Shown here one piece after another: positions 50,802 to 62,804 of a stretch of DNA of 64,000 nucleotides. The notes under the pieces are model-generated. The model did not search any database and was not told the origin of the DNA. It saw nothing but the letters and a program-made list of their open reading frames with translations. The DNA comes from Propionibacteriales bacterium (GTDB taxonomy: Bacteria; Actinomycetota; Actinomycetes; Propionibacteriales; Nocardioidaceae): assembly GCA_009377795.1 (NCBI GenBank), contig WHTJ01000001.1:1-64000 (forward strand), read 5' to 3'. The position numbers and the translations under genes are program-made. Every line of letters begins with the position of its first letter. The first letter of the stretch is position 1.

Positions 50802-51632
50802 ACGGGTCATACCGGGGAGCCCCTGTCCCCGTGCGGCGACCGCCCAGCACAGCGCCTCCCGGCTGCCGAACCTCCGCCACCCGAGCGCGGTGGGCACGGT
50901 GAGGTATCCTCTCGCGGCCTCGTCGACCGGCCTGCTCGCTCGCCGGCACCACGGCGTGTGCTCGGCCAGTAGCCGAGACCTGCCGGGGTAGCGGGCACCG
51001 GCGCCGCCCAGCGTCCGCACCTGAGTCACGTGCTCCGCGACATGCGGGCGTCCGCAGTCCACGAAGTCCTGTGACTGCATCCTCCGCGGTCTCGTTCCGA
51101 GACACGCGCGGTACGAGACCGGCGTGCGTCCCCGCAGGACGCCGCGCAGGCTCCCGGTCCGCTCCACCGCGAACTGCGCGCCGGTGTCCTGCATGACGCC
51201 GACGTCACACCGCACCCATGCGTCCTCGTCGGACTCCTTCGGCGGCGGGCCGAAGTAGAAGACCGCGATCGTGGTCGGATAGAACGTGCCGCCCAAGAAC
51301 TCCGTGGCCTCCTCGTTGCAGTCACGCCCATACCGCGGCAGGTTCCTCCGGGTCGGCCGCGCCGGGACGTCGAGTACGGCGAACGTCTCCAGCGTGTGGG
51401 GTTGTTCGCAGCTGGTCGGCCTCGTCGGGTCGTAGGTCTTGACCAGCAACAGGTCGGTGGTCGCGAAGCAGTCACCGATCGACGGACGACCGGAGGATCG
51501 CACGGCCGGCCGGTCGTCTTCACCGGGCTCCGCCGAGCGTTCCTCATTGGGGTCGGCGTCGACAAGGTCCGTCGCGGAGGCGCAGGCCGCGAGCCCGATC
51601 ACGAGTACGACGAGTGTCGCGGCGATCCGCAC
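50799..51632 (-). CDS. Septum-formation-family lipoprotein
   Basis: 277 residues from GTG 51632. The signal peptide ends in lipobox LAAC (Cys17). The mature part has paired domains with DCFATTDLLLV, SCEQPHTLETFAVLDVP, WVRCDVGVM and a second half with VDCGRPHVAEHVTQV and ALCWAV. The repeated Cys-rich 'septum formation' domain of actinobacteria has the pattern of conserved Cys-Pro-His near each start (QPHTLETF, RPHVAEHV). Surface-anchored, function unknown. A paralogue follows 4 bp upstream (51637-52548). Convergent with era. Confidence 0.75.
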   Translation of the reverse strand: MRIAATLVVLVIGLAACASATDLVDADPNEERSAEPGEDDRPAVRSSGRPSIGDCFATTDLLLVKTYDPTRPTSCEQPHTLETFAVLDVPARPTRRNLPRYGRDCNEEATEFLGGTFYPTTIAVFYFGPPPKESDEDAWVRCDVGVMQDTGAQFAVERTGSLRGVLRGRTPVSYRACLGTRPRRMQSQDFVDCGRPHVAEHVTQVRTLGGAGARYPGRSRLLAEHTPWCRRASRPVDEAARGYLTVPTALGWRRFGSREALCWAVAARGQGLPGMTR

Positions 51633-51636
51633 CGTG

Positions 51637-52548
51637 CTACTGCCTGGTCTGCGCCCAGCAGAGGCCGTATCGGGTGCCGCTCTCCCATGAGGCCTTGTCG
51701 AAGGGGATCGCGTTGAAGTTCACCTGCCGATCGATTCCCGCACGCCGCACCCAGGCCCGCACCTTCGGCTGGCAGCGGTTCCGGCCGCGTTCTTGCAGCT
51801 GCGCGACACCGGGCCAGCGTTCGGCCCTCCTGCCCGCGACGAAGGTGTCCACGGCACGCCAGTTGTGCGGCTTGGCACAGATGATCGCGCGGAACGCGTT
51901 GCGGCCCGGATCGACGTTGCCGCAACGGCCCACGCGGTCACGGATCCTGGGGTCCTTCATGCCGCCCTTCAGCCCGTTCGGCAGCCGGGAGAGCGCCCGC
52001 TTGCCGCCATCGTCGACCGCGTACGCGAAGACGTCGCAGCGCACCCAGGGCGCGCCCAGCCGGAACTGCCTGCGGTCCGGCAGGAAGTACTCCGTATCCA
52101 GCATCGTGAGTGCCAGCTCGTGGTCGGTGCCCGCGATCCAGGTGCGGAACGTGGTGTCACACCCGCGACGGGCGGCGTTCTGAACCCGCTTCCGGGCCGG
52201 AGAGAGCGTGCCCTTCTTCAGGATCCTCGGCGGGAGTTTGCCGACGTCGTACGTGTACACGGTGTGCGGTTTGCGGCAGCCGACGACCGGGCTGTCGTCC
52301 ACCACCGTGGCGAGATCGTCGATGCTCAGCCGCCGGCAGCCGGTGTCCGGTGCCGGGTCGGGCTCCGGCGGCGGCTCGGGCTCGCGCTCGGGCTGCGGCT
52401 CCGGGCGGGGTGCTGTCGTCTCCTGCTCGAGCGTCCGGGCGGACTCGGCGAGCTCGGCGGCCGCGGCGCAACCGGTCAGGACGACGAACGCCGTGACACC
52501 CGTCGCGACGCACTTCACCTTGCGAAGGCCCCCCGAAGGCCGCGACAC
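51637..52548 (-). CDS. Septum-formation-family lipoprotein, paralogue
   Basis: 303 residues from GTG 52548. Lipobox LTGC follows a hydrophobic segment. After a Pro/Glu/Asp-rich linker (PEPQPEREPEPPPEPDPAP), two Cys-containing domains follow, each with a CxKPH or KPHNWRAVDTF type motif (GCRKPHTVYTYDV and CAKPHNWRAVDTFV), plus WVRCDVFAYAV and LCWAQ at the end. The shared pattern with 50799-51632 shows a tandem duplication. Cell-surface protein, probably disulfide-bonded; function unknown. The two are cotranscribed (4-bp gap). Confidence 0.75.
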   Translation of the reverse strand: MSRPSGGLRKVKCVATGVTAFVVLTGCAAAAELAESARTLEQETTAPRPEPQPEREPEPPPEPDPAPDTGCRRLSIDDLATVVDDSPVVGCRKPHTVYTYDVGKLPPRILKKGTLSPARKRVQNAARRGCDTTFRTWIAGTDHELALTMLDTEYFLPDRRQFRLGAPWVRCDVFAYAVDDGGKRALSRLPNGLKGGMKDPRIRDRVGRCGNVDPGRNAFRAIICAKPHNWRAVDTFVAGRRAERWPGVAQLQERGRNRCQPKVRAWVRRAGIDRQVNFNAIPFDKASWESGTRYGLCWAQTRQ

Positions 52549-52650
52549 GGGTCGCCCCCTTCCTGGACACGGCGGATCGGCTCACGAGATTTTCCCTCCG
52601 ACCTTATGCCACCGCGCGCCACGCGGAGGAGACCGGTGCCCGGCCGCGCG

Positions 52651-53976
52651 TTACGAGCCGCTGGACAGCACGAGGTCGACCAGTGCCCTGAGGTCGGGCG
52701 TCAGGTCGTGCTCGTACAGCGTGACGACCCGTCCGTCGACGTCGATCGCGTAGGCGTACCCGTCCGGCCGAGGGGTGCTGCTGTGTTCCACGGTGTCGAG
52801 GTCGATCCCGGCCAGCAGCTCGTCGATCTCCCTCCCGTTGGGCGCGGTGCCGGTGTCCAGGCTGCAGTCGACGGGTATGCCGGCGAAGCCGCCGGTACGC
52901 CGTACCGCGACCCGATGGCCGCCGGGCGAGGGGGCCGGCGCGCCCACCACCTCGACGCCCACCCCGCTCCAGGCGTCGCGCACCGCCCGCGCCTCCGTGG
53001 AGTCCGGCCCGAAGAGCTGCTCCGCGACCTGGAGCGTGAGCTCGGCGAACCGGGCGAAGTCGGCGTCGGCCTCGAGCCGGGGATCGGTCAGTGTGGCGTA
53101 CCAGATCCATCCGGCCTGTTCCCAGGCATGGCCGCCGATCCCGGTGGCCGCGAGATGGAACGCGCGGTTCGGGATGCCCGAGTTGATGTGTACGCCCCCG
53201 TTGTCCTCCTCGGTCTCGACGTAGTCGTCCATGTGGCCGGGCTGCGGGTCCGTGCCGATCAGGGGGTCGTCGTACGCCGTTCCCGGCTCCTTCATCGAGC
53301 GCAGCGCCGTCGCGTTGACGTTCTCCGTGAACAGCCCCTCGCCGATCAGCCAGGAGGCCTCGTCGGCGGTCTCGTCGTTGGCCTTCTGCACGGCGAGCAC
53401 CGCGAACACGTCCGAGACGCTCTCGTTGAGCGCGCCGGACTGGCCCTCGTAGAGCAGACCCGCGGTGTGCTCGGTGACCGCGTGGGTGAACTCGTGGACC
53501 ACGACGTCGGGTGCCTTGGTGAAGCGCTGGAAGATCCGCCCGTCCCCGTCGCCGAAGACCAGCTGCTCGCCGTCCCAGAACGCGTTGGCGTAGTTGCGCT
53601 CGTAGTGCACGGTCGCACTGATCCGGTGGCCGTCGCCGTCGTACGAGTCGCGCTCGTAGTCCTCGCGGAACAGCGTCCACGCCAGTCCGGATCCGTCGTA
53701 CGCCTCGTCGACCGCCTCGTCCCCGGTCGGGTCGTCGCCCTCGGCACGCACGAGCTCGCCGGGAAGGTCACGGGTGTTGCGGGCATCGTGGATCGCGCGA
53801 TCGGGACGGTCGCCCTGGGTCGCTCCGGATGGCCTGCTCCCGCGTTGTCGGCGACGGGTGCGGATGGCGTCGTCGAGCTCCAGGGTGCTTCGTGCGTAGC
53901 CGCGCACCTCGTCGTCGTCGGTCTGCTCGGCGAGGCGGGAGAGGATGAACGGCGGAATGATGTGACAACGGGTCAT
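52651..53976 (-). CDS. M4 metalloprotease fused to an emfourin-like inhibitor domain
   Basis: 441 residues from ATG 53976. The catalytic domain is protealysin-like: VVVHEFTHAVTEH (HEFTH 161-165), Glu185 in GALNESVSD as third zinc ligand and His263 in NGGVHINSGIPN. No signal peptide; the N-terminus MTRCHIIPPFIL resembles the short propeptide of intracellular protealysins. The last about 88 residues (354-441: RVAVRRTGGFAGIPVDC, DELLAGIDLD, VDGRVVTLYEHDLTPDLRALVDL) look like emfourin, the inhibitor usually encoded as a separate gene next to protealysins. The fusion would give a self-inhibited enzyme. Confidence 0.85.
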   Translation of the reverse strand: MTRCHIIPPFILSRLAEQTDDDEVRGYARSTLELDDAIRTRRRQRGSRPSGATQGDRPDRAIHDARNTRDLPGELVRAEGDDPTGDEAVDEAYDGSGLAWTLFREDYERDSYDGDGHRISATVHYERNYANAFWDGEQLVFGDGDGRIFQRFTKAPDVVVHEFTHAVTEHTAGLLYEGQSGALNESVSDVFAVLAVQKANDETADEASWLIGEGLFTENVNATALRSMKEPGTAYDDPLIGTDPQPGHMDDYVETEEDNGGVHINSGIPNRAFHLAATGIGGHAWEQAGWIWYATLTDPRLEADADFARFAELTLQVAEQLFGPDSTEARAVRDAWSGVGVEVVGAPAPSPGGHRVAVRRTGGFAGIPVDCSLDTGTAPNGREIDELLAGIDLDTVEHSSTPRPDGYAYAIDVDGRVVTLYEHDLTPDLRALVDLVLSSGS

Positions 53977-54031
53977 GACATGTGTCTACCCGGTTGCGTT
54001 GGGTGACAATCGCACCGGGGTGGGTCGGAGG

Positions 54032-56977
<2,946 letters not shown>

Positions 56978-56980
56978 CCC

Positions 56981-57030
56981 CTTCGCGCCGAGATTGCACT
57001 TCTGGCCGTTGTCCGCAGCCTCGACGCGAG
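56981..57030. repeat. Degenerate half-copy of the palindromic repeat
   Basis: CTTCGCGCCGAGATTGCACTTCTGGCCGT matches the outer arm and part of the inner arm. The right arm has decayed to CCTCGACGCGAGG. It lies between leuA and the HesB-like gene. Confidence 0.75.
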
Positions 57031-57035
57031 GTGGG

Positions 57036-57323
57036 TCAGCTGGCCTGCTGGATCAGGGTGAACTGAACGGCGCCGCTGGAGTCGACCTGGGCGTCGAGCA
57101 CCTTGTCGTCGAGGGTCACCGCTGCGTTCTCCTCGAGAAAGACGCGCGCGCCTCCCTCTTCGATCACCTGGTCGCTCGGCTCGGGGCCTCCGGCCGCCGC
57201 GACCGACAGGTCGGGGCTGTCGGAGGTCTCCGATGAGATCCGCAGACCAGACGTCTCCGACTCTTCGCCGGACCCGGTGATGGTCTTGATGATGGTGCTG
57301 GCGTTCTCGGTCAGGGTGAGCAC
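57036..57323 (-). CDS. HesB/A-type carrier-like protein without cysteines
   Basis: 95 residues. The HesB/IscA fold is recognisable (MLTLTENASTIIKTI, LRISSE, DQVIEEGGARVFLEENAAVTLDDKVLDAQVDSSGAVQFTL). All three Cys ligands that bind Fe-S in A-type carriers are absent, and there is no cysteine at all. Such degenerate actinobacterial HesB-like proteins cannot carry clusters by the usual mechanism. Its function is unknown. It stands alone, convergent with leuA and divergent from recO. Confidence 0.85.
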   Translation of the reverse strand: MLTLTENASTIIKTITGSGEESETSGLRISSETSDSPDLSVAAAGGPEPSDQVIEEGGARVFLEENAAVTLDDKVLDAQVDSSGAVQFTLIQQAS

Positions 57324-57479
57324 GGCTTCTCTCCTTGAATCGCGTACAGACGCTCAGGTCACCCTGCCCACTAGATCACATGCCAAACATCGGGCAAACC
57401 CCCCCACCGTCCGGCCCGATGTCGAGCCGGGGCGTGTCATGCGGATCGTGGGGCCCGGCCAGTGGGTGAGAATAGACGC

Positions 57480-58238
57480 GTGGGCCTCTACCGAGACGAA
57501 GGCGTCGTCCTGCGGACCCAGAAGCTGGGCGAGGCCGACCGCATCGTCAGCCTGCTCACCCGGCGGCACGGCCGGATCCGTGCGGTGGCGAAGGGGGTAC
57601 GCCGCACGTCGTCGCGGTTCGGCTCCCGGCTCGAGCCGTTCATGCACGTCGACGCGCAGCTGGCCGAGGGCCGCTCGCTGGACGTCGTCGCGCAGGTCGA
57701 GACGGTGACGCCGTACGGGCAGCCGGTCTGCGCCAACTACGGCCTCTACACCGCCGGCACCGTGATGCTCGAGACCACCGAACGCCTGGTGGCCGAGGAG
57801 CACGAGCCGGCTCTTCAGCAGTTCCTGCTGCTGGTCGGGGGACTGCGTGCGTTGTCGCAGCAGGAGCATGCGCCAGGCCTGACCCTCGACTCGTTCCTGC
57901 TGCGGTCGCTGGCGATCGCCGGATACGCGCCGTCGTTCAGCGACTGCGCGCACTGTGGTGCCGAAGGGCCGCACCGGGCGTTCAGCCCGGCCGCCGGAGG
58001 TCTCCTGTGCGCGGACTGCCGGGTCCCCGGTACCGCGCGACCGGCTCCGGAGACGATCGAGCTGCTGGCCGCCCTGCTCGCGGGTGACTGGGAGGTCGCC
58101 GACGCCAGCGAGCCGCGGATACGTCGCGAGACTTGCGGGCTGGTGTCGGCGTACGTCCGGTGGCACCTCGAGCGCGACCTGCGCTCGCTGGTGTACGTGG
58201 ACCGGACGCCGGAACCGAACGGGACGGTGCGTGGCTGA
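57480..58238 (+). CDS. recO: DNA repair protein RecO
   Basis: 252 residues from GTG 57480. The OB-fold N-terminus ([39 protein letters not shown]) is followed by a helical domain with a zinc-finger pair (CAHCGAEG and CADCR). It loads RecA onto SSB-coated ssDNA with RecR in recombinational repair. uppS starts inside its 3' end (8-bp overlap), so the two are one operon. The era-leuA-recO-uppS order is actinobacterial. Confidence 0.95.
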   Translation: MGLYRDEGVVLRTQKLGEADRIVSLLTRRHGRIRAVAKGVRRTSSRFGSRLEPFMHVDAQLAEGRSLDVVAQVETVTPYGQPVCANYGLYTAGTVMLETTERLVAEEHEPALQQFLLLVGGLRALSQQEHAPGLTLDSFLLRSLAIAGYAPSFSDCAHCGAEGPHRAFSPAAGGLLCADCRVPGTARPAPETIELLAALLAGDWEVADASEPRIRRETCGLVSAYVRWHLERDLRSLVYVDRTPEPNGTVRG

Positions 58239-59067
58239 CCGAAGGAGCACCCGCCGCCGCGCCCGTGGTGCTCGGGCCGCCGCATCCCGGGTCGAGCGCC
58301 GGCCGCCGTCGCCCCACCCGTCGGGAGCGCGCCCGCCACGGATACCGCCGGAGCTGGTACCCGGCCATGTCGCGATCGTGATGGACGGCAACGGGCGCTG
58401 GGCGAACGCGCGCGGGCTGCCGCGCACCAAGGGACACGAGGCGGGCGAGGCCGCCCTGTTCGACGTGGTGGAGGGCGCGATCGAGATCGGCGTACGCCAT
58501 GTGTCGGCGTACGCCTTCTCCACCGAGAACTGGAAACGCTCACCCGACGAGGTGCGTTTCCTGATGGGGTTCAACCGGGACGTCATCCGGCGGCGGCGCG
58601 ACGACATGCACGCGCTGGGCGTCCGGGTGCGCTGGGTCGGACGGCGGCCGCGGCTGTGGACGAGCGTGATCAAGGAGCTGGAGATCGCCGAGGAGCTGAC
58701 CCGGCACAACGACGTGATGACGCTCAACATGTGCGTCAACTACGGCGGGCGGGCCGAGATCGCGGACGCGGCACGCGGCCTCGCGGAGGACGTCGCGGCC
58801 GGCCGGGTGCGCCCCGACCGGATCACCGACCGGGTTCTCGCCCGCTACCTCGACGAGCCCGACATGCCTGACGTCGACCTCTTCCTGCGTACGTCGGGGG
58901 AGCAGCGCACGTCGAACTTCCTGCTCTGGCAGTCGGCGTACGCCGAACTGGTCTTCCTCGACGTGCTCTGGCCGGACGCGGATCGCCGGATCCTGTGGGA
59001 CGCGATCGAGATCTACGCGCGGCGCGACCGCCGGTACGGCGGCGCGCTGGACACCCCGTCCTCGTAA
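58231..59067 (+). CDS. uppS: Isoprenyl transferase (undecaprenyl diphosphate synthase-type)
   Basis: 278 residues from GTG 58231, with an Arg-rich N-terminal extension. [26 protein letters not shown] carries the diphosphate-binding Asp. [33 protein letters not shown] and [24 protein letters not shown] are the other conserved cis-prenyltransferase regions. It makes the long polyprenyl diphosphate carrier for peptidoglycan synthesis. It overlaps recO by 8 bp. Confidence 0.95.
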   Translation: MADRRSTRRRARGARAAASRVERRPPSPHPSGARPPRIPPELVPGHVAIVMDGNGRWANARGLPRTKGHEAGEAALFDVVEGAIEIGVRHVSAYAFSTENWKRSPDEVRFLMGFNRDVIRRRRDDMHALGVRVRWVGRRPRLWTSVIKELEIAEELTRHNDVMTLNMCVNYGGRAEIADAARGLAEDVAAGRVRPDRITDRVLARYLDEPDMPDVDLFLRTSGEQRTSNFLLWQSAYAELVFLDVLWPDADRRILWDAIEIYARRDRRYGGALDTPSS

Positions 59068-59072
59068 GCCGT

Positions 59073-59135
59073 TTCGCGCCGAGATTGCAGTTGTGGTCGA
59101 TCTCAGATCGACCACAACTGCAATCTCGGCGCGAA
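59073..59135. repeat. Palindromic intergenic repeat, full copy
   Basis: Perfect 31-bp arms (59073-59103 and 59105-59135) flank a single C. The outer arm TTCGCGCCGAGATTGCA continues into inner part GTTGTGGTCGATCT. It sits between uppS and the convergent amidase gene, close to both stop codons. Confidence 0.95.
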
Positions 59136-59143
59136 GGTGGGGG

Positions 59144-60574
59144 TCACCAGCAGGGCGGATGGTGGTCGTGCCACGGGGCGGCCGCCTCCACCTGGGCCGC
59201 CAGCGAGCACAGCACGTGCTCCTCGCCGGCGCGTCCCGCGAGCATGACCCCGATCGGCAGCCCGTCGTCGTTCCAGTGCAGGGGAAGGGAGAAGGCCGGC
59301 ATGCCGGTGGCGTTCCAGGCCATGGTGAAGGGGGTGAATCGCTTCTGTGCCTCGAAATCCGCGGCCGGGTCTTCGTCGTTGCGCAGTGCGCCGACCGGCA
59401 ACGGCGGCTGGGCCAGGGTGGGCGTGAGCACGGCGTCGTACTCGCGAAGGGCGCGCCGGGCGGCGGCCGCGGACTGCCGCAGCCCGATCAGCCAGGCGGC
59501 GAACGCCGGCCCGTCGACCTCGTTGCCGAGCTCGATCAGCCAGCGGGTCAGGGGCCGCAGGAGATGCTCGCGTTCCGGCGGTACGACGGAGAGCGCGGTC
59601 GAGACGAACCACACCGGTTCGAACCGCTCGATCACGTCCGGCGCGAACGGCCGGTCCACCTCGACCACCTCGTGTCCGAGCGACTCGAGCAGGTCGCTGG
59701 CTCGTTCGTAGGCGCGCAGGCAGTCCGGATGCACCGGCGTGTCGATGATCACCGGGGCGTCGAAGCGGGCGATGCGCAGACTGCCGGGTTCGCGGTCGCA
59801 CCAGCCGCGCAGTCCGGTCTCGGGTACCGGGGTCACCTCGTACGGGTCCCCGGCGGCCGGGCCGGCCACCGCATCCAGGAACGCTGCGGCATCCCGGACG
59901 GTACGGGCGAGCGGTCCGGAGACGCCGAGCCCGGTGATGTCGGCGTACGTCGGCGCGGTACTGATCCGGCCCCGGCTCGGCTTGAGCCCGACCAGGCCGC
60001 ACATGCTGGCGGGGATCCGTATGGACCCCGCACCGTCCGAGCCCTGGGCCATCGGCACGAGTCCGCCCGCGACCGCGGCCGCCGAGCCGCCGGACGAGCC
60101 GCCGGCCGAGCGGGCCGGGTCGTACGGCGTGCGCGCCGGCGGCGCGACGGCGGGCTCGGTGTAGCAGGGCGATCCGAACTCCGGGGTGTTGGTCTTGCCG
60201 AGCGAGATCATCCCGGCTCGCTCCATCCGCAGGACCAGCTCGTCACTCTCGTCCGGGACGAACTCGTCGTACACCGCGGACCCGAACGTCGTGCGCACGC
60301 CCGCGGTCGGGTTGAGGTCCTTGATCGCGGTGGGTACGCCGTACAGCGGCGACACCTCGTCGAGGTCTCCGGAGCCTCGCCACTCGCTCACTCGCCGTTC
60401 GGCCAGGCGGGCCTGTTCGAGGGCGCGCTCCCGCGTCACGGTGATGAACGCGCCCAGATCGTCGGAGAGCCGCTCGACCCGGTCCAGGTAGTGCGTGCAC
60501 AGCTCGACCGGCGACACCTCGCCGCGACGTACGGCGGCACCCTGCTCCAGTGCCGTCAGGTCGTGCAGCTGCAT
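59144..60574 (-). CDS. Amidase (amidase signature family)
   Basis: 476 residues from ATG 60574. The Ser-cis-Ser-Lys triad is present: Lys in PTAIKDLN, cis-Ser and nucleophilic Ser in the AGGSSGGSAAAVAGGLVPMAQGSDGAGSIRIPAS stretch. The family includes fatty-acid, peptide and nitrile-derived amide hydrolases. No GatCAB partner genes are near, so it is a stand-alone amidase rather than an amidotransferase subunit. Substrate unknown. Both flanks carry palindromic repeats. Confidence 0.9.
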   Translation of the reverse strand: MQLHDLTALEQGAAVRRGEVSPVELCTHYLDRVERLSDDLGAFITVTRERALEQARLAERRVSEWRGSGDLDEVSPLYGVPTAIKDLNPTAGVRTTFGSAVYDEFVPDESDELVLRMERAGMISLGKTNTPEFGSPCYTEPAVAPPARTPYDPARSAGGSSGGSAAAVAGGLVPMAQGSDGAGSIRIPASMCGLVGLKPSRGRISTAPTYADITGLGVSGPLARTVRDAAAFLDAVAGPAAGDPYEVTPVPETGLRGWCDREPGSLRIARFDAPVIIDTPVHPDCLRAYERASDLLESLGHEVVEVDRPFAPDVIERFEPVWFVSTALSVVPPEREHLLRPLTRWLIELGNEVDGPAFAAWLIGLRQSAAAARRALREYDAVLTPTLAQPPLPVGALRNDEDPAADFEAQKRFTPFTMAWNATGMPAFSLPLHWNDDGLPIGVMLAGRAGEEHVLCSLAAQVEAAAPWHDHHPPCW

Positions 60575-60593
60575 GGCTATCGCCTCTTCCCTC

Positions 60594-60656
60594 TTCGCGC
60601 CGAGATTGCAGAAGTGGTCGATTCCGGATCGACCACTTCTGCAATCTCGGCGCGAA
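60594..60656. repeat. Palindromic intergenic repeat, full copy
   Basis: Perfect 29-bp arms (60594-60622 and 60628-60656) flank TCCGG. The inner part is GAAGTGGTCGAT, unlike the neighbour at 59073. It lies between the amidase promoter side and the zur 3' end. Confidence 0.95.
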
Positions 60657-60662
60657 ACAAAT

Positions 60663-61055
60663 CTACGCGCAGTCCGCGCAGGTGCCGAAGATCTCCAGGG
60701 TGTGGGAGAGATCGCGGAAGCCGTTCTCGGCGGCGACCTTGTCCGCCCAGCGTTCGACGGTCGGTCCCGTGACCTCGACCGTCCGCCCGCACTCCCGGCA
60801 GACCAGATGATGGTGATGGGTGTCGCTGCACAGGCGGTAGAGGGTCTCGCCCTCGTCGGTGCGCAACGCGTCGACGCCGCCGGAGTCCCAGAGCGCCTGG
60901 AGGGCCCGGTAGACCGTGGTGAGGCCGACCCGTTCGCCGCGCTGCTTCAGCAGATCGTGGATCTCCTGGGCGCTGCGGAAGTCGTCGATCGACTCCAGGG
61001 CCGACGCCACGGCCTTGCGCTGCCGGGTCGGCCGGCGGAACTCAGTGCTCGTCAT
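60663..61055 (-). CDS. zur: Zinc uptake regulator (Fur family)
   Basis: 130 residues from ATG 61055, with GGAG upstream. RQRKAVASALESIDDFRSAQEIHDLL and GLTTVYRALQAL form the Fur-type winged helix. THHHHLVCRECG and TCADC supply the structural and regulatory zinc sites. Linkage to znuACB (14-bp overlap with znuB) makes it Zur rather than an iron Fur. It is cotranscribed with the transporter it controls. Confidence 0.93.
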   Translation of the reverse strand: MTSTEFRRPTRQRKAVASALESIDDFRSAQEIHDLLKQRGERVGLTTVYRALQALWDSGGVDALRTDEGETLYRLCSDTHHHHLVCRECGRTVEVTGPTVERWADKVAAENGFRDLSHTLEIFGTCADCA

Positions 61056-62034
61056 AGTGGTCTCCATGCGGTGCGTGGCGATGTCCGTCATGCACGTAGT
61101 CGACATGGTCGCCGTGTACGACCGCCGGGTGCTGGCAATATTCGTCGTGCTCGTGCGGATGCGACTCCGCGGCCTGGTGTTCGGTGCGTACGGCGATCGC
61201 GTCCGGTTCTTCGAACGGCTCCACGAGCCGCCGACGGTACCTGATCGCCGCGCCGATCGGCCAGGTGGCGACGAAGACGGCGAGGGCCAGCAACACGATG
61301 GTCGCACCCGGCGCCACGTCGGCATAGAACGAAGTGGTCACGCCGCCGACGGCGGCGAGCGTTCCGACCGCCATGGCGGTCGCGAGGGTCAGGCGGAACC
61401 CTCGTGCGATCTGCTGCGCGGTCGCCACCGGTACGACCATGAGGGCGCTCACCAGGAGCAGTCCGACGGTCCGCATGGCGATCGTGATGGTGACCGCGGC
61501 CAACACCGACATCGCGACGCTGTACAGGCGTACGTTCAGTCCTTGGACGGCCGCGAAGTCCTCGTCCTGACACACCGCGAAGAACTGCGGCGACATGCCG
61601 ACCGCGACCGAGACCACCACGATCGCGAGGCCGACCGTCGCCCACACGTCGGCGGGCGAAGCGGTCGCGATGGACCCGAAGAGGTACTCGTGGAGCCTCG
61701 CGGTGCCGCCCTCGAGCTCGGCCAGCAACACACCACCGGCGATGCCGCCGTAGAAGAGCAACGCGAGAGCGACGTCACCGCTGGTACGGGCGCGCGCCCG
61801 GATCACCTCGATCAGGATCGCGCCGAGGGTGGCGACCACGATCGCGGTCAGCACCGGTGCCTGACCGGTGAGCAGGCCCAGGGCGACACCGGTCACCGCG
61901 ACGTGGCCGATGCCGTCGCCCAGCAGCGCGAGCCGGCGCTGCACGAGGTACGTGCCGACGGCCGGTGCGGCCAGCCCGGTCAGCAGGGCGGCCAGCAGGG
62001 CCCGCTGCATGAAGTCGTACGCCAGGATATTCAT
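61042..62034 (-). CDS. znuB: Zinc ABC transporter permease ZnuB
   Basis: 330 residues. Multi-helix ABC-3 permease with YDFMQRALLAALLTGLAAPAVGTYLVQRRLALLGDGIGHVAVTGVALG at the N-terminus. An unusual His-rich C-terminal tail (HEHDEYCQHPAVVHGDHVDYVHDGHRHAPHGDHYDEH, within about 290-330) probably binds zinc in the cytoplasm. It overlaps znuC by 4 bp and zur by 14 bp. Confidence 0.93.
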   Translation of the reverse strand: MNILAYDFMQRALLAALLTGLAAPAVGTYLVQRRLALLGDGIGHVAVTGVALGLLTGQAPVLTAIVVATLGAILIEVIRARARTSGDVALALLFYGGIAGGVLLAELEGGTARLHEYLFGSIATASPADVWATVGLAIVVVSVAVGMSPQFFAVCQDEDFAAVQGLNVRLYSVAMSVLAAVTITIAMRTVGLLLVSALMVVPVATAQQIARGFRLTLATAMAVGTLAAVGGVTTSFYADVAPGATIVLLALAVFVATWPIGAAIRYRRRLVEPFEEPDAIAVRTEHQAAESHPHEHDEYCQHPAVVHGDHVDYVHDGHRHAPHGDHYDEH

Positions 62035-62804
62035 AGCGGTCCGCCCTCTCCGAGCGGCTGGCGGTCCGGGGGCTCGCCCTCACCGGGATGCGCATGGCTG
62101 TGGAACGCCGCCATGCCGTCACCGGGCTGGGGCGGGCCGTCGTACGCGATCCGACCGTCGCGGACCACCACGGTGCGGTCGATCAGCGACTCCAGTGGAC
62201 CGAGCTCGTGTGCTACCAGGACCACCGTCGCCCCCCTGGCGATGATCTCCCGCAGGGTGTCGGAGAGGGCGTGCTGGCTGTGCAGGTCGACGCCCGCCGT
62301 CGGCTCGTCGAGCACGAACAGCTCGGGTTGTCCGGCGAGCGCCCGGGCGATCAGCACCCGTTGCTGCTGGCCACCGGACAGCGTGCTCACCTCGTCGTTC
62401 CTGCGATGCAGCAGGCCGACCGTCTCGATCGCGTGCGCGATCGCCGTACGGTCGTCTCTTCTCAGCGGCGTGAGCCAGCGCCGCCGGGCGAGCCGGCCGG
62501 ACGCCACGACCTCCCAGACCGTGGCCGGCACACCCGAGGCCGCGGTCGTGCGTTGCGGCACGTACCCGACGCGCCTCCAGTCGTGGAACCGCGCCAGGGG
62601 TACGCCGAACAGCCGGATTTCTCCGCGGGTGAGCGGGAGGCGTCCCATGCATGCCCTGATCAGCGTCGACTTCCCGGAGCCGTTGCTCCCGAGCAGGGCG
62701 ACCACCTCGCCGCCGCGGGCGGAGAAGTCGATGCCTCGAAGGATGGGGCGGCCGCCGATCGCGACCGCACCGTCGGTGACTTCAAGGCTCGGGGTCATCG
62801 GCAT
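62031..62804 (-). CDS. znuC: Zinc ABC transporter ATPase ZnuC
   Basis: 257 residues from ATG 62804. Walker A is LLGSNGSGKST, the signature LSGGQQQRVLIARAL and Walker B LFVLDEPTAGVD; the H-loop His is in VAHE. A His-containing C-terminus (AAFHSHAHPGEGE) may also bind zinc. The partner permease is ZnuB directly downstream and the binding protein ZnuA directly upstream (10-bp overlap). Confidence 0.95.
   Translation of the reverse strand: MPMTPSLEVTDGAVAIGGRPILRGIDFSARGGEVVALLGSNGSGKSTLIRACMGRLPLTRGEIRLFGVPLARFHDWRRVGYVPQRTTAASGVPATVWEVVASGRLARRRWLTPLRRDDRTAIAHAIETVGLLHRRNDEVSTLSGGQQQRVLIARALAGQPELFVLDEPTAGVDLHSQHALSDTLREIIARGATVVLVAHELGPLESLIDRTVVVRDGRIAYDGPPQPGDGMAAFHSHAHPGEGEPPDRQPLGEGGPL

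Noticed and set aside
50799-52548. Secreted proteases or toxins
   Set aside because: The Cys/His patterns match septum-formation-type lipoprotein domains, with no catalytic motif.
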